From Novosphingobium sp. (lineage in GTDB: Bacteria; Pseudomonadota; Alphaproteobacteria; Sphingomonadales; Sphingomonadaceae), in NCBI RefSeq assembly GCF_027531025.1, contig NZ_JAPZQX010000004.1, forward strand, positions 62,001-126,000: DNA of 64,000 bases. The letters are read 5' to 3'. Positions 1 through 8,784 of the stretch are shown piece by piece. Below the pieces are notes generated by a model. It saw only the letters and a program-made list of their open reading frames with translations, searched no databases and was not told the origin of the DNA. The position numbers were made by a program, and so were the translations under genes. How positions within the stretch are numbered: the first letter of the stretch is position 1; each line of letters starts with the position of its first letter.

Positions 1-1122
1 ATCATCGGTGTCCTGGTCGCTCGCCTCGAACCCGATCAGCAACTGGTGGTTCAGCCCGCCGGTTTCACCCTGCCACACCAGGTTAGCCTGTGCGGACCAA
101 TTCTGCCGCTTGTTGTAGTTTTCATAGCCTTCGAATTCGACCGTGGTCAGCGTTGCGGCGGCGCGGGGATAGATGTTGCCGTAGTACTTGTCGTAATCGC
201 CGAACTGCACGGCGAGGTTGGCGTTGAGGCTGTCCGAGAACTCGTGGTCCACCTTCACGCGCGCGATATGCGCGGTCACGCTGGCGCGGTTGAGCGTGGT
301 GTCACCGAAGAAGACCTCGTCAAAGCCGCGCAGCGGGCTGCCCGCGAACGAGGGGACGCCGCGATCGGTGATGCGCCGGTCCTCGACATATTCGTACGCC
401 GCGACCAGCCGGGTCGCCTCGCCCAGCTTCCAGCCCAGCGTGGGGGCAATGCCCGTGAAATGGCCGTCGAACCGGTCGCGGTGGTTGTTCAGCGCCTCGT
501 AAGTGGCATTGAGGCGCGCGGCGAAGCTTTCGCCGACGGGCTGATCGAGGTCAGCGGCAATCGACCAGCCGCCAAAACTGTCCACCCCGGCCGAAAAATC
601 GGTCCGCGCCTTTTCGAACTCCGGTGCCTTGGGCACGCGGTTGATCACCCCGCCACCGCCGCCGCGCCCGAAGATCAGGGCATTGGCCCCCTTCAGCACC
701 TCGACGCGGTCGGTATTGTAGAGCGGCCGATAATACTGGGCATCGTCGCGCAGCCCATCGAGGAAGAAATCGGCCGTGGTGTTCTGCCCGCGCAAGGTCA
801 CCTGGTCGCGGTGGCCTTCGCCCTGGCCCAGTACGACGCCGGGAACATAGCGCAGCGCCTCGCCCAGCGATTCGACGCCCTGATCGTCGATCTGTTCGCG
901 GCTCAGCACGGTGACCGTCTGCGGCACGTCGATCAGCGGGGTTTCAGTCTTGGTCGCGGTACGGGTCTTCTCGATGTCATAGCCATCGGGACGACCATAG
1001 ACGATGATCGCCGGGGCATCGGCTGCCTCGGCCGCCAGTTCCGCGCTGGCCGGGGCGCTGCCCAGCAGGGCAGGCGCGGCACAGGAAGCGAGGAAGGCAA
1101 GACGCTTGGCAGTAATGCTCAC
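1..1122 (-). CDS. TonB-dependent siderophore receptor, N-terminal part (runs off the left edge)
   Basis: Outer-membrane ferric-siderophore receptor; only the first 374 codons lie in the window. A GTG start is preceded by GAGGAT. The protein opens with a signal peptide (about residues 1-27, ending APASA) and continues with a plug domain: VPQTVTVLSREQI, GEALRYVPGV, LRGQNTTADFFLDGLRDDAQ and FGRGGGGGVINRVPK, all typical of the TonB-siderophore receptor subfamily. Beta-strand-rich barrel sequence follows from about residue 170. A Fur-box-like site lies just upstream, so iron repression is likely. The specific siderophore cannot be told from sequence. An ATG eight bases further upstream is out of frame and meets a stop at once. 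Confidence 0.93.
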   Translation of the reverse strand, partial: MSITAKRLAFLASCAAPALLGSAPASAELAAEAADAPAIIVYGRPDGYDIEKTRTATKTETPLIDVPQTVTVLSREQIDDQGVESLGEALRYVPGVVLGQGEGHRDQVTLRGQNTTADFFLDGLRDDAQYYRPLYNTDRVEVLKGANALIFGRGGGGGVINRVPKAPEFEKARTDFSAGVDSFGGWSIAADLDQPVGESFAARLNATYEALNNHRDRFDGHFTGIAPTLGWKLGEATRLVAAYEYVEDRRITDRGVPSFAGSPLRGFDEVFFGDTTLNRASVTAHIARVKVDHEFSDSLNANLAVQFGDYDKYYGNIYPRAAATLTTVEFEGYENYNKRQNWSAQANLVWQGETGGLNHQLLIGFEASDQDTDD

Positions 1123-1136
1123 GAGATCCTCATTTT

Positions 1137-1155
1137 GAGAATGATTTGCAATAAC
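1137..1155. promoter_or_regulatory. Fur-box-like operator
   Basis: The 19-mer GAGAATGATTTGCAATAAC agrees with the Fur consensus GATAATGATAATCATTATC at 13 of 19 positions. It sits about 15 bases upstream of the GTG start of the siderophore receptor, in the position expected for an iron-responsive repressor. Match counting is by eye; no weight-matrix score was computed. Confidence 0.6.
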
Positions 1156-1256
1156 GATTTTGGCGCTAATGCGAATCGGTCGCATTGACAAGCATCAAAT
1201 TGCCGGGGAGGGCGATTTCGCTATGGCAGAGACGCAACTGCCCAGGAGGAACGACG

Positions 1257-1601
1257 ATGAAGGCAACGATCTGGCACAACCCGGCTTGCGGCACCTCGCG
1301 CAAGACCCTGGCGATCCTGCAGGAAACCCCCGGGATAGACCTAACCGTGATCGAATACCTCGTCGATCCGCCGAGTGCCGACCAACTGGCCCGGCTTTAT
1401 CGCACCGCCGGACTGACCCCGCAGCAGGGGCTGCGCCTGCGGGGCGCCGATGCCGAAGAGCGGGGCTTGCCCCAGGCTGACGATGCCACTGTGCTGGCGG
1501 CCATGGCGGCCGAGCCGAAACTGATCGAACGGCCGCTGGTGGAAACCGAAAAGGGCGTCAGGCTCTGCCGCCCGCAGGACAAGGTGCGGGAAATCCTCTA
1601 G
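1257..1601 (+). CDS. arsC: ArsC-family reductase (glutaredoxin-type arsenate reductase)
   Basis: A 114-residue ArsC/Spx-like thioredoxin-fold protein. The N-terminus MKATIWHNPACGTSRKTL carries the catalytic cysteine in the HNPxCGTSR context of glutaredoxin-coupled arsenate reductases, and the family motif LIERPLVETEKG follows near residue 88. The ATG was chosen because AGGAGG ends seven bases before it; an in-frame ATG 72 bases upstream has no such site. There is no ars operon nearby (no ArsR or ArsB), so the physiological substrate is uncertain. Its stop codon overlaps that of the convergent MFS gene. Confidence 0.87.
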   Translation: MKATIWHNPACGTSRKTLAILQETPGIDLTVIEYLVDPPSADQLARLYRTAGLTPQQGLRLRGADAEERGLPQADDATVLAAMAAEPKLIERPLVETEKGVRLCRPQDKVREIL

Positions 1602-2956
1602 CTTCCTGCCTGGCGGCGTCCCTCAAGGTCCTCGTCGCTGGCCATGCCCTTGAAGCCCACGACCAGCACGGCCAGGCACAACAGCTCGATCACGGCGAAG
1701 CCGATCCACGAGGAATGGCCATAGAGCCAGACCCCGACCGCCGGAGCGACGATATAGGCCGCACCGTTGACCGAGGCGACGATCCCGGCCGATTGCCCCT
1801 GTTCCGCCCGGCTCACGGCCAGCGAGGTTCCGGCGGTAAAGCCTGGCCGGAACAGGCCGAAGCCCAGGCAAGCGATTGCCGTGCCAATCGTGATGGCGTG
1901 CAGGTCCCCCGCCACGGCCAGCAGCGCCACGCCGACTGCGGCCAGCGCCACACCCCACAGGCTGGAGGCGCGCGGCCCCAGCTTCCACAGCGGGATGATA
2001 CCCCATTGCGCCAGCAGGGTGGCGGTTGCCCCGGCCATCAGCACCAGGCCGGTTGGCCCGGCCCCCTCCATCGGGGTGGCGCGCAGGCCCAACCGGTCAA
2101 GCACCAGGAAGCCGACGATCCCCATGACCATGGCCTGGGCATGGCCACCCAGCAGGCCGGCCAGCAGCCAGGGCCGCAGGCGCGGATCGGTCCATTTCAG
2201 GTCAGGCACCTTTGATGGCAAGGCGCTCGCCTCGCCGTTATCGTCCGCTTCGTCGCGCAGCCGCGAGTCCGAATTGGCACTGAAGGGTGCGGCCATCACG
2301 TCGCCGCGCGCGGCATAGGCCGGGGCATCGTCTGGCAGGCGCCAGCGCAGTGCCACCAGCACCACCACCGCAATCAGGGTGAAGGCGAAAAAGGGGCTGA
2401 CCAGGCCGAGGCCGGGCAGGATCAATAGCGGGGCAAGCGCCGGACCCAGCACGGTACCCAGGCCAAAGCTGGACGAGATCAGCGAGAGCGACCGAGTCCG
2501 CTCGGCCCGGCTGGTCCGGCTCGCGACATAGGCCTGGACCGCCGGCGGCGCGGCCGATCCGAACCCGCCATAAAGCGAGCGGCAGGCGGCAAACAGCAAC
2601 AGCGTTGCCAGCGCGCCAAGATAGCCGTGCAGGCCCAGCCACAGCGCCACCCCGCACAGCCCAAAGCTGGTGATGAAGCCCATCAGCCCCAGCGCCATCA
2701 TCGCCTTGCGGCCGCGCCGGTCGCTGCGCCGCGCCCAGAACGGGGCGCACAGCATCCACAGCAACGCCGACCAGGTGTAGGCCAGGCTGATCCAGAAATC
2801 CTCGACCTTCAGCGCGGTGCCGATCGAGGGCATGACCGATTGCATCGCCGTATTGCCCGCAGCCGTCACCAGCATCACCGTGAAGAGCAAGGCCACGCGC
2901 GCACGCGGCAGAGTGGCGGTGACCGGGCTGGTCGCGGGCGGATCGGGTTGCGACAT
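1598..2956 (-). CDS. MFS multidrug-type transporter
   Basis: A 452-residue integral membrane protein with about 12 hydrophobic segments. The signature WARRSDRRGRKAMMALGL in the loop between TM2 and TM3 is the MFS motif A (G/RxxxDRxGRR), and the N-terminal half resembles TetA/Bcr drug-proton antiporters. A charged cytoplasmic loop (about residues 200-245) separates the two six-helix bundles. The start chosen is MSQPDPPATS; the frame stays open upstream but that part has no membrane or family character. The substrate is unknown. Confidence 0.88.
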   Translation of the reverse strand: MSQPDPPATSPVTATLPRARVALLFTVMLVTAAGNTAMQSVMPSIGTALKVEDFWISLAYTWSALLWMLCAPFWARRSDRRGRKAMMALGLMGFITSFGLCGVALWLGLHGYLGALATLLLFAACRSLYGGFGSAAPPAVQAYVASRTSRAERTRSLSLISSSFGLGTVLGPALAPLLILPGLGLVSPFFAFTLIAVVVLVALRWRLPDDAPAYAARGDVMAAPFSANSDSRLRDEADDNGEASALPSKVPDLKWTDPRLRPWLLAGLLGGHAQAMVMGIVGFLVLDRLGLRATPMEGAGPTGLVLMAGATATLLAQWGIIPLWKLGPRASSLWGVALAAVGVALLAVAGDLHAITIGTAIACLGFGLFRPGFTAGTSLAVSRAEQGQSAGIVASVNGAAYIVAPAVGVWLYGHSSWIGFAVIELLCLAVLVVGFKGMASDEDLEGRRQAGS

Positions 2957-3055
2957 GAAACCAGCCCCTAGGTCCGTCGCAACCGCCTTGCAATGGGCCG
3001 ATAAATTTGTGAAAGGCAGCGTTGTATCCCGATAACACAGGATCGCATCCCCCGC

Positions 3056-3682
3056 ATGACTTCCCCCGAGCTTGCCCGCGAGCCGCTCCCGGCCCGAATC
3101 AGGCGTCGAATCAAGCGTGCGCTTGGTCCGTGGGGGGTGTTCCTGCAGGGCTTCATCGAACACCCCGTGATGGTTGGTTCGATCATCCCGTCATCGCGTT
3201 TCACGATCCAGCGGATGCTGAAGCCGGTGAAGTGGGATGAATGCCGTCTGTTCGTCGAATATGGCCCCGGGGTTGGCACCTTCTGCCGCCCGGTGTTGCA
3301 GCGCCTGCCGCGCGACGGGCGGTTGATCGTGATCGATACCAACCCGCTCTATATCGATTACCTCAAGACCACGATCACCGACAGCCGGTTCATCCCGGTG
3401 CTGGGCTCGGCCGCCGATGTCGAAGAGATCGTCCGCGCCCACGGCTTCGATCATGCCGACTATGTCCTGTCGGGCCTGCCGTTTTCGACCCTGCCCGATG
3501 GAGTCGGCCCAGCGATTGCGGCGGCCACGCACCGGGTGCTGCGGCCGGGCGGGGCTTTCCTGGTCTATCAGTTCAGCGCCCGGGCGCGCGACTATATGGC
3601 CCGGCACTTCACCCGGATCGACCAGGATTTCGAACCGCTCAACGTCCTGCCCTGCAAGCTGTTCTGGGGCTGGAAAGATTGA
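3056..3682 (+). CDS. SAM-dependent methyltransferase, phospholipid N-methyltransferase-like
   Basis: A 208-residue class I methyltransferase. The glycine-rich SAM loop is VEYGPGVGTFCRPVL (about residue 69), the acidic end of strand 2 is LIVIDTNPLY, and the motif IV region is VLSGLPFSTLP. The N-terminal segment GVFLQGFIEHPVMVGSIIPS is typical of the Rhodobacter-type PmtA/rRNA-adenine-like group that methylates phosphatidylethanolamine towards phosphatidylcholine. Assignment to PmtA itself is inference; other small lipophilic amines are possible. It is divergent from the MFS transporter. Confidence 0.75.
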   Translation: MTSPELAREPLPARIRRRIKRALGPWGVFLQGFIEHPVMVGSIIPSSRFTIQRMLKPVKWDECRLFVEYGPGVGTFCRPVLQRLPRDGRLIVIDTNPLYIDYLKTTITDSRFIPVLGSAADVEEIVRAHGFDHADYVLSGLPFSTLPDGVGPAIAAATHRVLRPGGAFLVYQFSARARDYMARHFTRIDQDFEPLNVLPCKLFWGWKD

Positions 3683-3685
3683 GCG

Positions 3686-3708
3686 CGGGGCGGCGCGCGG
3701 CCGCCCCG
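3686..3708. terminator. GC-rich hairpin between convergent genes
   Basis: Arms CGGGGCGGC and GCCGCCCCG form a perfect 9-bp stem around a five-base loop, between the 3' ends of the methyltransferase and a leftward membrane-protein gene. There is no T-tract, so it may be a weak bidirectional terminator or an RNA-end stabiliser. Confidence 0.5.
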
Positions 3709-3716
3709 GCGCCTCA

Positions 3717-4577
3717 TCAGGCGAAAGTGGCTTCGACCTCGGCCACCGATTCCCCGCTGAGCTGGCGATGGATCGCGCCAATCAGGGCCATCAGGAAGAT
3801 GCCCAGGGTCAGCCCGAACAGCACCATCGCCACGAAGAGCGAACCCATCGCCGCCATGCTTGGCACCGCGCCCGGTGCGCCGCCGCCGGCCGCCATGCTG
3901 GCCATCATCCCGCCTGCGGTTGCAGACAGGACAGTGAAGCCAACCAGGCCCATCACCACGCCAACGATCACGAACAGGGCCAGCAGGCGCAGCACGTGGC
4001 CGCGGGTCATGTCCCATGACCGGCGCAGTGCGGTAATCGGGTTGCGGTGATCCTCGATCGCGATGGCCGGCAGGGTCATCGACAGGCGCAGGGCCAGGTA
4101 GATCACGCCCGCCAGCATCGCCAAGCCGGCGATCACGCCTACAGCCGATGATTGGGTGCCCATCGCCGCTCCGCCAATGGCGATGCCGAACACCAGCGCG
4201 ACGACGAAGCCCGCCACCAGTACCAGCACCAGCACCCCGAACAGCGGCAGGATCGCTCCGAGCCCGGCGGTCATCGCCGCCCCGACCGACGGTTCGTGGC
4301 GATCGGAGGTGAGGCGGCACATCGCCGCCTGCTGCCAGAAATTGATCGCGTAGATCGCCAGGTAAAGCAGGATCATCCCGCCCAGCGCGCCCGCGCCCGA
4401 GGAGATTGGGTCTCCGCCGCCCATCGCCATCGACCCGATCATGGCCATGCCGACCGTGCCCATGATCGCGAACAGGATCGCGTAATAGATCACGGTCAGG
4501 ATCGCCATCGGCACGAATCGCGCCTTGAAGATCTCGAACGCGGTGGACAGGGCCTGTCCGACGCTGAACTTCTGCAT
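3717..4577 (-). CDS. Multi-pass membrane protein (tandem paralogue A)
   Basis: A 286-residue membrane protein with about six hydrophobic segments, rich in Gly, Ala and Met. The family could not be named with certainty; the layout (amphipathic SVGQALSTAFEIFKARF start, MTRGHVLRLL between helices) resembles YciC/GPDPase-membrane-domain proteins. It shares a plan with the next upstream gene: both have a segment [IV]E[DG][HQ]RNP[IL][TA]AL[RT]RSW before the fourth helix. The two are therefore tandem duplicates. No catalytic motif is visible. A GGGGAGGACAAG stretch precedes the ATG. Confidence 0.8.
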   Translation of the reverse strand: MQKFSVGQALSTAFEIFKARFVPMAILTVIYYAILFAIMGTVGMAMIGSMAMGGGDPISSGAGALGGMILLYLAIYAINFWQQAAMCRLTSDRHEPSVGAAMTAGLGAILPLFGVLVLVLVAGFVVALVFGIAIGGAAMGTQSSAVGVIAGLAMLAGVIYLALRLSMTLPAIAIEDHRNPITALRRSWDMTRGHVLRLLALFVIVGVVMGLVGFTVLSATAGGMMASMAAGGGAPGAVPSMAAMGSLFVAMVLFGLTLGIFLMALIGAIHRQLSGESVAEVEATFA

Positions 4578-4634
4578 GTGCTTGTCCTCCCCCCGGTGTT
4601 GCGGGGCCGGAGGTTCCGACCCCGACCTTGAAGC

Positions 4635-5447
4635 CTATTCGAAAGTGCTTGCCTCGGTGCTGGCCGATGGACCGGCCAGCTGGCGATGGGTCGCGGCGTA
4701 GACCGCAGTGAAATAGATCGTCATCACCGCCTGTAGCGCCGCGGCCACGAAGGCCCCTAGCGGGGCGCCGACCTGTTCGCCCAGGATGAGCCGCAGCCCC
4801 AGGTCGGCCAGCCCGCCCAGCAGCAGGACCGTGATCCAGAAACCCACGAACAGCAGGGCATAGAAGAGCAGCAGCCGACCGGCGTTGCCTTCGGTCAGCC
4901 GCCAGGACCGGGTCAGGGCGGCCAGCGGGTTGCGCTGTCCCTCGACCATCACCACCGGTGCCACCATCGAGATCCGCGTGACCCCATAGGCAAAGCCCAT
5001 CATCGCCAGCACCACGGCCACCACCGTTGCCGCCGGTCCGGCCAGGCTGGCCGGGCCAATCAGGAGCATCGCCGCCAGGAAGAAGGCAAACCCGGCCAGG
5101 ATCTGCGCCAGGATCGTGGGCAAAAGCCCCTTCACGCCCCGCTGCAACGCTTCGGCCACGGTCGGCCGGGTGCGATCGGTGAACAGCGCCAGCATGGTCA
5201 GGGTGCCGATCAGCTGGCACACCGCCATGGCGAGGAACCAGGGCGCGGCCTGGGTGTAATAGGCCCCCATCAGGTCCATCAGCGCGCGCGGATCGGCGCC
5301 CTCCGGCACTTCGGGCGGGGGTGCGAGCAGGGTGATTGCAAAGACCGGCAGGGCCAGGAACACCCCGGCCACAGCCCACAGGACCGCGCGATTGGCCCGC
5401 ACGATCTCGGTGGCTTCGGTCCAGGCACGATTGCTGTCGAACCGCAT
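4635..5447 (-). CDS. Multi-pass membrane protein (tandem paralogue B)
   Basis: A 270-residue membrane protein paralogous to its downstream neighbour. The shared block here is [18 protein letters not shown], followed by hydrophobic segments of the same spacing. The start [15 protein letters not shown] is chosen because GGGAGA lies seven bases upstream; a TTG two codons earlier would be too close to that site. The 57-base gap to the next gene suggests co-transcription. Function unknown; a membrane-organising or transport-accessory role is only a guess. Confidence 0.8.
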   Translation of the reverse strand: MRFDSNRAWTEATEIVRANRAVLWAVAGVFLALPVFAITLLAPPPEVPEGADPRALMDLMGAYYTQAAPWFLAMAVCQLIGTLTMLALFTDRTRPTVAEALQRGVKGLLPTILAQILAGFAFFLAAMLLIGPASLAGPAATVVAVVLAMMGFAYGVTRISMVAPVVMVEGQRNPLAALTRSWRLTEGNAGRLLLFYALLFVGFWITVLLLGGLADLGLRLILGEQVGAPLGAFVAAALQAVMTIYFTAVYAATHRQLAGPSASTEASTFE

Positions 5448-5542
5448 CGGCAAGTCTCCCCTGTGTCAGGTGGCTGCCGAACCGGTCACGCCCCTGTGCA
5501 AGCCCCTTGATAACCACAGCAATTGCCGCCACGCAACGTGCC

Positions 5543-6220
5543 ATGATTCCCGGTCTTGATCCAGCCATCGAATGGCGGCGCGATGAAGCGCAGGTGCCCT
5601 ATCGCGCGGCGCTCGATTTCATGACCGAGCGCAATGCCGCGATCGCCGCCGGCACCGCGCCCGAGCTGGTCTGGCTGCTGGAGCATCCGCCGGTCTACAC
5701 CGCCGGAACCAGCGCGGCGGCGGACGAACTGCTCGATCCGCGCTTCGAAGTGGTCGAGGCCGGGCGCGGCGGGCGCTATACCTATCACGGGCCGGGCCAG
5801 CGGGTCGGCTATGTCCTGCTCGACCTGAAGCGCCGGGCGCGCGACGTGCGCGGCTTCGTTCACGCGATGGAGGGCTGGGTGATCGCCACGCTGGCCGATT
5901 TCGGGGTCGAATCCTGGCGCAGCGAAGGCCGGATCGGCATCTGGACCCGCGACATCGACGGGCGCGAGGCCAAGATTGGCGCGATCGGTGTCCGCATCCG
6001 CCGCTGGGTGACGATGCACGGCTTTTCGGTCAACCTGAACCCGGACCTGTCGCACTTTGGCGGGATCGTCCCCTGCGGGATCGACGAATTCGGCGTCACC
6101 AGCCTTGCGCGGCTGGGCCATGCGGTGGATATGCCGACATGGGACGAGGCCCTGCTGAAGCGCGCGGGCGAATTCCTCGCCGCGTTGGAGCGGCCCTGTC
6201 CGCCGCAGGAGACCATGTGA
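5543..6220 (+). CDS. lipB: Octanoyl-[acyl carrier protein]:protein N-octanoyltransferase
   Basis: LipB moves the octanoyl group from ACP to lipoyl domains, the first step of protein lipoylation in the cytosol. The 225-residue protein carries the family signature [20 protein letters not shown] (about residue 75), the catalytic lysine in AKIGAIG and the catalytic cysteine in FGGIVPCGI. Length fits the family (about 210-230). The start [13 protein letters not shown] is taken because homology begins there; the frame upstream is open only by chance. Its stop codon overlaps the next ATG by one base (TGATG), implying translational coupling to a small lipoprotein gene. Confidence 0.95.
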   Translation: MIPGLDPAIEWRRDEAQVPYRAALDFMTERNAAIAAGTAPELVWLLEHPPVYTAGTSAAADELLDPRFEVVEAGRGGRYTYHGPGQRVGYVLLDLKRRARDVRGFVHAMEGWVIATLADFGVESWRSEGRIGIWTRDIDGREAKIGAIGVRIRRWVTMHGFSVNLNPDLSHFGGIVPCGIDEFGVTSLARLGHAVDMPTWDEALLKRAGEFLAALERPCPPQETM

Positions 6221-6504
6221 TGCGTCACGCCTTTCCGCTGCTTTCCCTGGCCCTGATGCTCGCCGCCTGCGGGGGCGCCAAGAAGGACGAAGGCGCGGGG
6301 ACCGCCGCGGGCGAAATCCTGCCGGGTTCGGTCAGCGATGCCATGCTGCCGCTCGATACGGTCCGCAGCCAGGCCCCGCTGGCGCCGAAGGTGGAAAGCA
6401 CCGGTGCGGCTGATGCGACCGAAGCCAGCGCTGCGGCGAGTGATGCCGCACCCACAGCCGAGGCGCCCGCAGCCGAGGCGCCGGCCACCACCCCGACTGA
6501 ATGA
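6220..6504 (+). CDS. Small predicted lipoprotein
   Basis: A 94-residue protein with a lipoprotein signal: [19 protein letters not shown] has a basic N-region, a hydrophobic core and the lipobox LAAC, placing the acylated cysteine at about residue 17. The mature part is short, Lys/Glu near the anchor and then Ala/Pro/Glu-rich (repeats of AEAPA), so it is probably disordered. It starts on the lipB stop codon. No known family recognised; adjacency to lipB may reflect only co-transcription. Confidence 0.75.
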   Translation: MRHAFPLLSLALMLAACGGAKKDEGAGTAAGEILPGSVSDAMLPLDTVRSQAPLAPKVESTGAADATEASAAASDAAPTAEAPAAEAPATTPTE

Positions 6505-6699
6505 GCGCCCCGGGCCGTTCAGGTAACGGACGGGTTTGCTGCACGAGTGGACACAGTGGACAGGGTACTGTGCGAAAACTCCACCCCCGGTGACATGGCT
6601 GTGAATCCGGATCTCGCCTGCGCCTGCCAACGATGAGAAAGACCGGGCGCGGGGCCCGGGCCTGCCCATCTCATATGCGCGGCAAGTAGGACAGCCGCT

Positions 6700-7605
6700 T
6701 CAGCCCGCGGCGCGCGGCGCGGGTGGTTCGCTGCTGCGGGCCAGCACCAGCCCGGCGGCGACCAGCGCCATGCCGATCAGGTCGGGCAGGGCGAGGACTT
6801 CGCCAAACCATAGCCAGCCCACCACGACGGCAATCGTCGGCTGGGTCAGCAGCGCCAGGCCGATCACCAGCGGCGGGAAATGGCGCAGGGCATAGACGAG
6901 CAGCCCCTGCCCGATCAGCTGGCTGGTGAAGGCCAGGGCAATGACCGGCGTCCAGTCGGTCGGCCAGAACGGCTCGCCCAGCGCCAGGGCAAAGCCTGCC
7001 ATTACCGGGAGGCCAATGAGGCTGGACCAGAACAGCAATGCCCAGCCGCCCAGCACGGCCCGCCCGCGCTGGGCGAGCAGGATGTAGAAGGTGTAGAGGA
7101 ACCCGGCCAGCAGGCAGAGCAGATCGCCGATCAGCGTGGTCCGGTCGATCTCCAGGCTGCGGCCCAGCAGGATGGCAGAACCGGCGATGGCAGCGGCAAA
7201 GGCCAGCCATTCAGGCATGCGCGGCGCGCGGCGCAGCGCGATCAGGCCCCAGGCGGCAATCAGGATCGAGCCCGAATTGCCGAACAGCGTGGCATTGCCC
7301 AGCCGGGTCAGCTCGATCCCCAGGTGCCAGCTCGACAGGTCCAGCGCGAAGAACACGCCGCCGGCCAGCACCGCCAGCAGCACGCCGCGCGACATCCCGG
7401 TCAGCGGCTGGCGGTTCATCCGGGCCAGCAGGACGAAGAACGGGATGGCCAGCGCCAGCCGCCAGAACCCGGCTGAAACCGGCCCCGTATCGGCCAGCCG
7501 CACCCACAGCGGCCCCAGCGCCAGGGCGGCATTGCCGCCCAGCAGCGCGGCGAAATGGATCGGGCGTGCGCCACCGGTACCATTGCTGGCCATTGCGTTC
7601 GTCAT
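6700..7605 (-). CDS. DMT-superfamily (EamA) transporter
   Basis: A 301-residue protein with ten hydrophobic segments arranged as two EamA repeats, the architecture of drug/metabolite exporters such as RhaT and YdcZ relatives. Recognisable pieces are FWRLALAIPFFVLLAR in repeat 1, LGNATLFGNSGSILIAAWGL, and TSQLIGQGLLVYALRHFPPL in repeat 2. AAGG lies seven bases before the chosen ATG; a second in-frame ATG is four codons in. The substrate is unknown. The 195 bases between its 3' end and the lipoprotein gene hold no gene I can support. Confidence 0.87.
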   Translation of the reverse strand: MTNAMASNGTGGARPIHFAALLGGNAALALGPLWVRLADTGPVSAGFWRLALAIPFFVLLARMNRQPLTGMSRGVLLAVLAGGVFFALDLSSWHLGIELTRLGNATLFGNSGSILIAAWGLIALRRAPRMPEWLAFAAAIAGSAILLGRSLEIDRTTLIGDLLCLLAGFLYTFYILLAQRGRAVLGGWALLFWSSLIGLPVMAGFALALGEPFWPTDWTPVIALAFTSQLIGQGLLVYALRHFPPLVIGLALLTQPTIAVVVGWLWFGEVLALPDLIGMALVAAGLVLARSSEPPAPRAAG

Positions 7606-7672
7606 GCCGATGCCTTAGCCGCTCGGTTAAGAAAGCAAAGACAATTGCTGCCAGTTCACTGTGGAGGATCCC

Positions 7673-8767
7673 TTGCACGAAGCCCTGTTCCAGCCGGTCA
7701 GCCTTGGCGCGATCGAATGCCCCAATCGCGTGCTGATGGCTCCGCTGACCCGTGGTCGGTCCGATCCGGGTTCGATCCCCAACGCGATGATGGCCGAATA
7801 TTACCGCCAGCGCGCCGGGGCTGGGCTGATCATTTCCGAAGCGACCGGGATCAGCGTCGAAGGCCTCGGCTGGCCCGCCGCGCCCGGCATCTGGAGCGAG
7901 GCGCAGACCGAAGGCTGGAAGCTGACGACCGAGGCCGTGCACAAGGCTGGCGGCCGCATCATCCTGCAGCTGTGGCACATGGGCCGGCTGGTCCACCCCG
8001 ATTTCCTGGGCGGCAATCCGCCGGTCTCGGCCTCGGCCACCACGGCCCCGGACCATGCCCACACCCCCACCGGGCGCAAGCCGCATGAGCAGGCCCGCGC
8101 CGCAACGAAGGACGATATCGCGCGGATCGTCGACGATTATGGCCGGGCCGCCGCCAATGCCAAGGCCGCCGGGTTCGATGGCGTGCAGCTGCACGGCGCC
8201 AACGGCTACCTGATTGACCAGTTCATCCGCAGTTCCTCCAACCTGCGCGACGATGACTATGGCGGCCCGGCGGAAAACCGGGTGCGGCTGATGCGCGAAG
8301 TGCTGGAACGGCTGATCGACGTGTGGGGCGCCGGCCGTGTCTCGATCCGGCTTTCGCCCAATGGCGAAACGCAGGGCTGTGACGATGCCACCCCGGCCGA
8401 AACCTTCGGCGCGGCGGCCCGGGTGCTGCAGGACCTCGGCGTCGGCTTCCTCGAACTGCGCCAGCCGGGGCCGGACGGCACCTTTGGCGCAACCGAGGTG
8501 CCCAAGCAGGGCGCGCACCTGCGCACGATCTTCAAGGGTCCGCTGGTGCTCAACAGCGACTATACCGCTGAACAGGCCGCGGACGATGTGGCCAGCAGGG
8601 CCTGCGAGGCGATCAGCTTTGGCCGCCCCTATATCTCCAACCCGGACCTCGCCTGGCGAATCCGCAATGGGGTGGAATGGGCGCCCAACGTCCGGGTTCC
8701 GCAAAGCTGGTACCTGCCGGGACCGGAAGGCTACATCGATTACCCGGCGCTTGAGCCGGCGGCATAA
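7673..8767 (+). CDS. Old Yellow Enzyme-family alkene reductase
   Basis: FMN-dependent NADPH:enone/nitroester reductase of the NemA/XenB group, 364 residues. Visible signatures are LMAPLTRGRSDP (FMN loop), LQLWHMGRLVHPDF, the active-site pair in GFDGVQLHGANGYLIDQF (His-Gly-Ala-Asn) and the C-terminal FGRPYISNPDL phosphate loop. The likely start is TTG, with GGAGG four bases upstream (GGAGGATCCCTTG); a GTG four codons earlier overlaps the Shine-Dalgarno site and is less likely. It is followed after 17 bases by a CitE-like lyase and may be co-transcribed with it. Confidence 0.92.
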   Translation: MHEALFQPVSLGAIECPNRVLMAPLTRGRSDPGSIPNAMMAEYYRQRAGAGLIISEATGISVEGLGWPAAPGIWSEAQTEGWKLTTEAVHKAGGRIILQLWHMGRLVHPDFLGGNPPVSASATTAPDHAHTPTGRKPHEQARAATKDDIARIVDDYGRAAANAKAAGFDGVQLHGANGYLIDQFIRSSSNLRDDDYGGPAENRVRLMREVLERLIDVWGAGRVSIRLSPNGETQGCDDATPAETFGAAARVLQDLGVGFLELRQPGPDGTFGATEVPKQGAHLRTIFKGPLVLNSDYTAEQAADDVASRACEAISFGRPYISNPDLAWRIRNGVEWAPNVRVPQSWYLPGPEGYIDYPALEPAA

Positions 8768-8784
8768 GGAAAGGCGATCCCGGC

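Noticed and set aside
3592..5568. A 658-codon open frame on the minus strand across the methyltransferase and membrane-protein region
   Set aside because: It is read in a different frame from the two membrane-protein genes, has very high Arg/Gly/Pro content and no domain or signal; it is a product of high GC content at third codon positions.
6505..6699. Possible riboswitch or small RNA between the lipoprotein and the DMT transporter
   Set aside because: I compared it with cobalamin and TPP riboswitch core sequences and found no convincing match; the GC-rich palindrome GGGCCCGGGCC near 6655 is too short to interpret.
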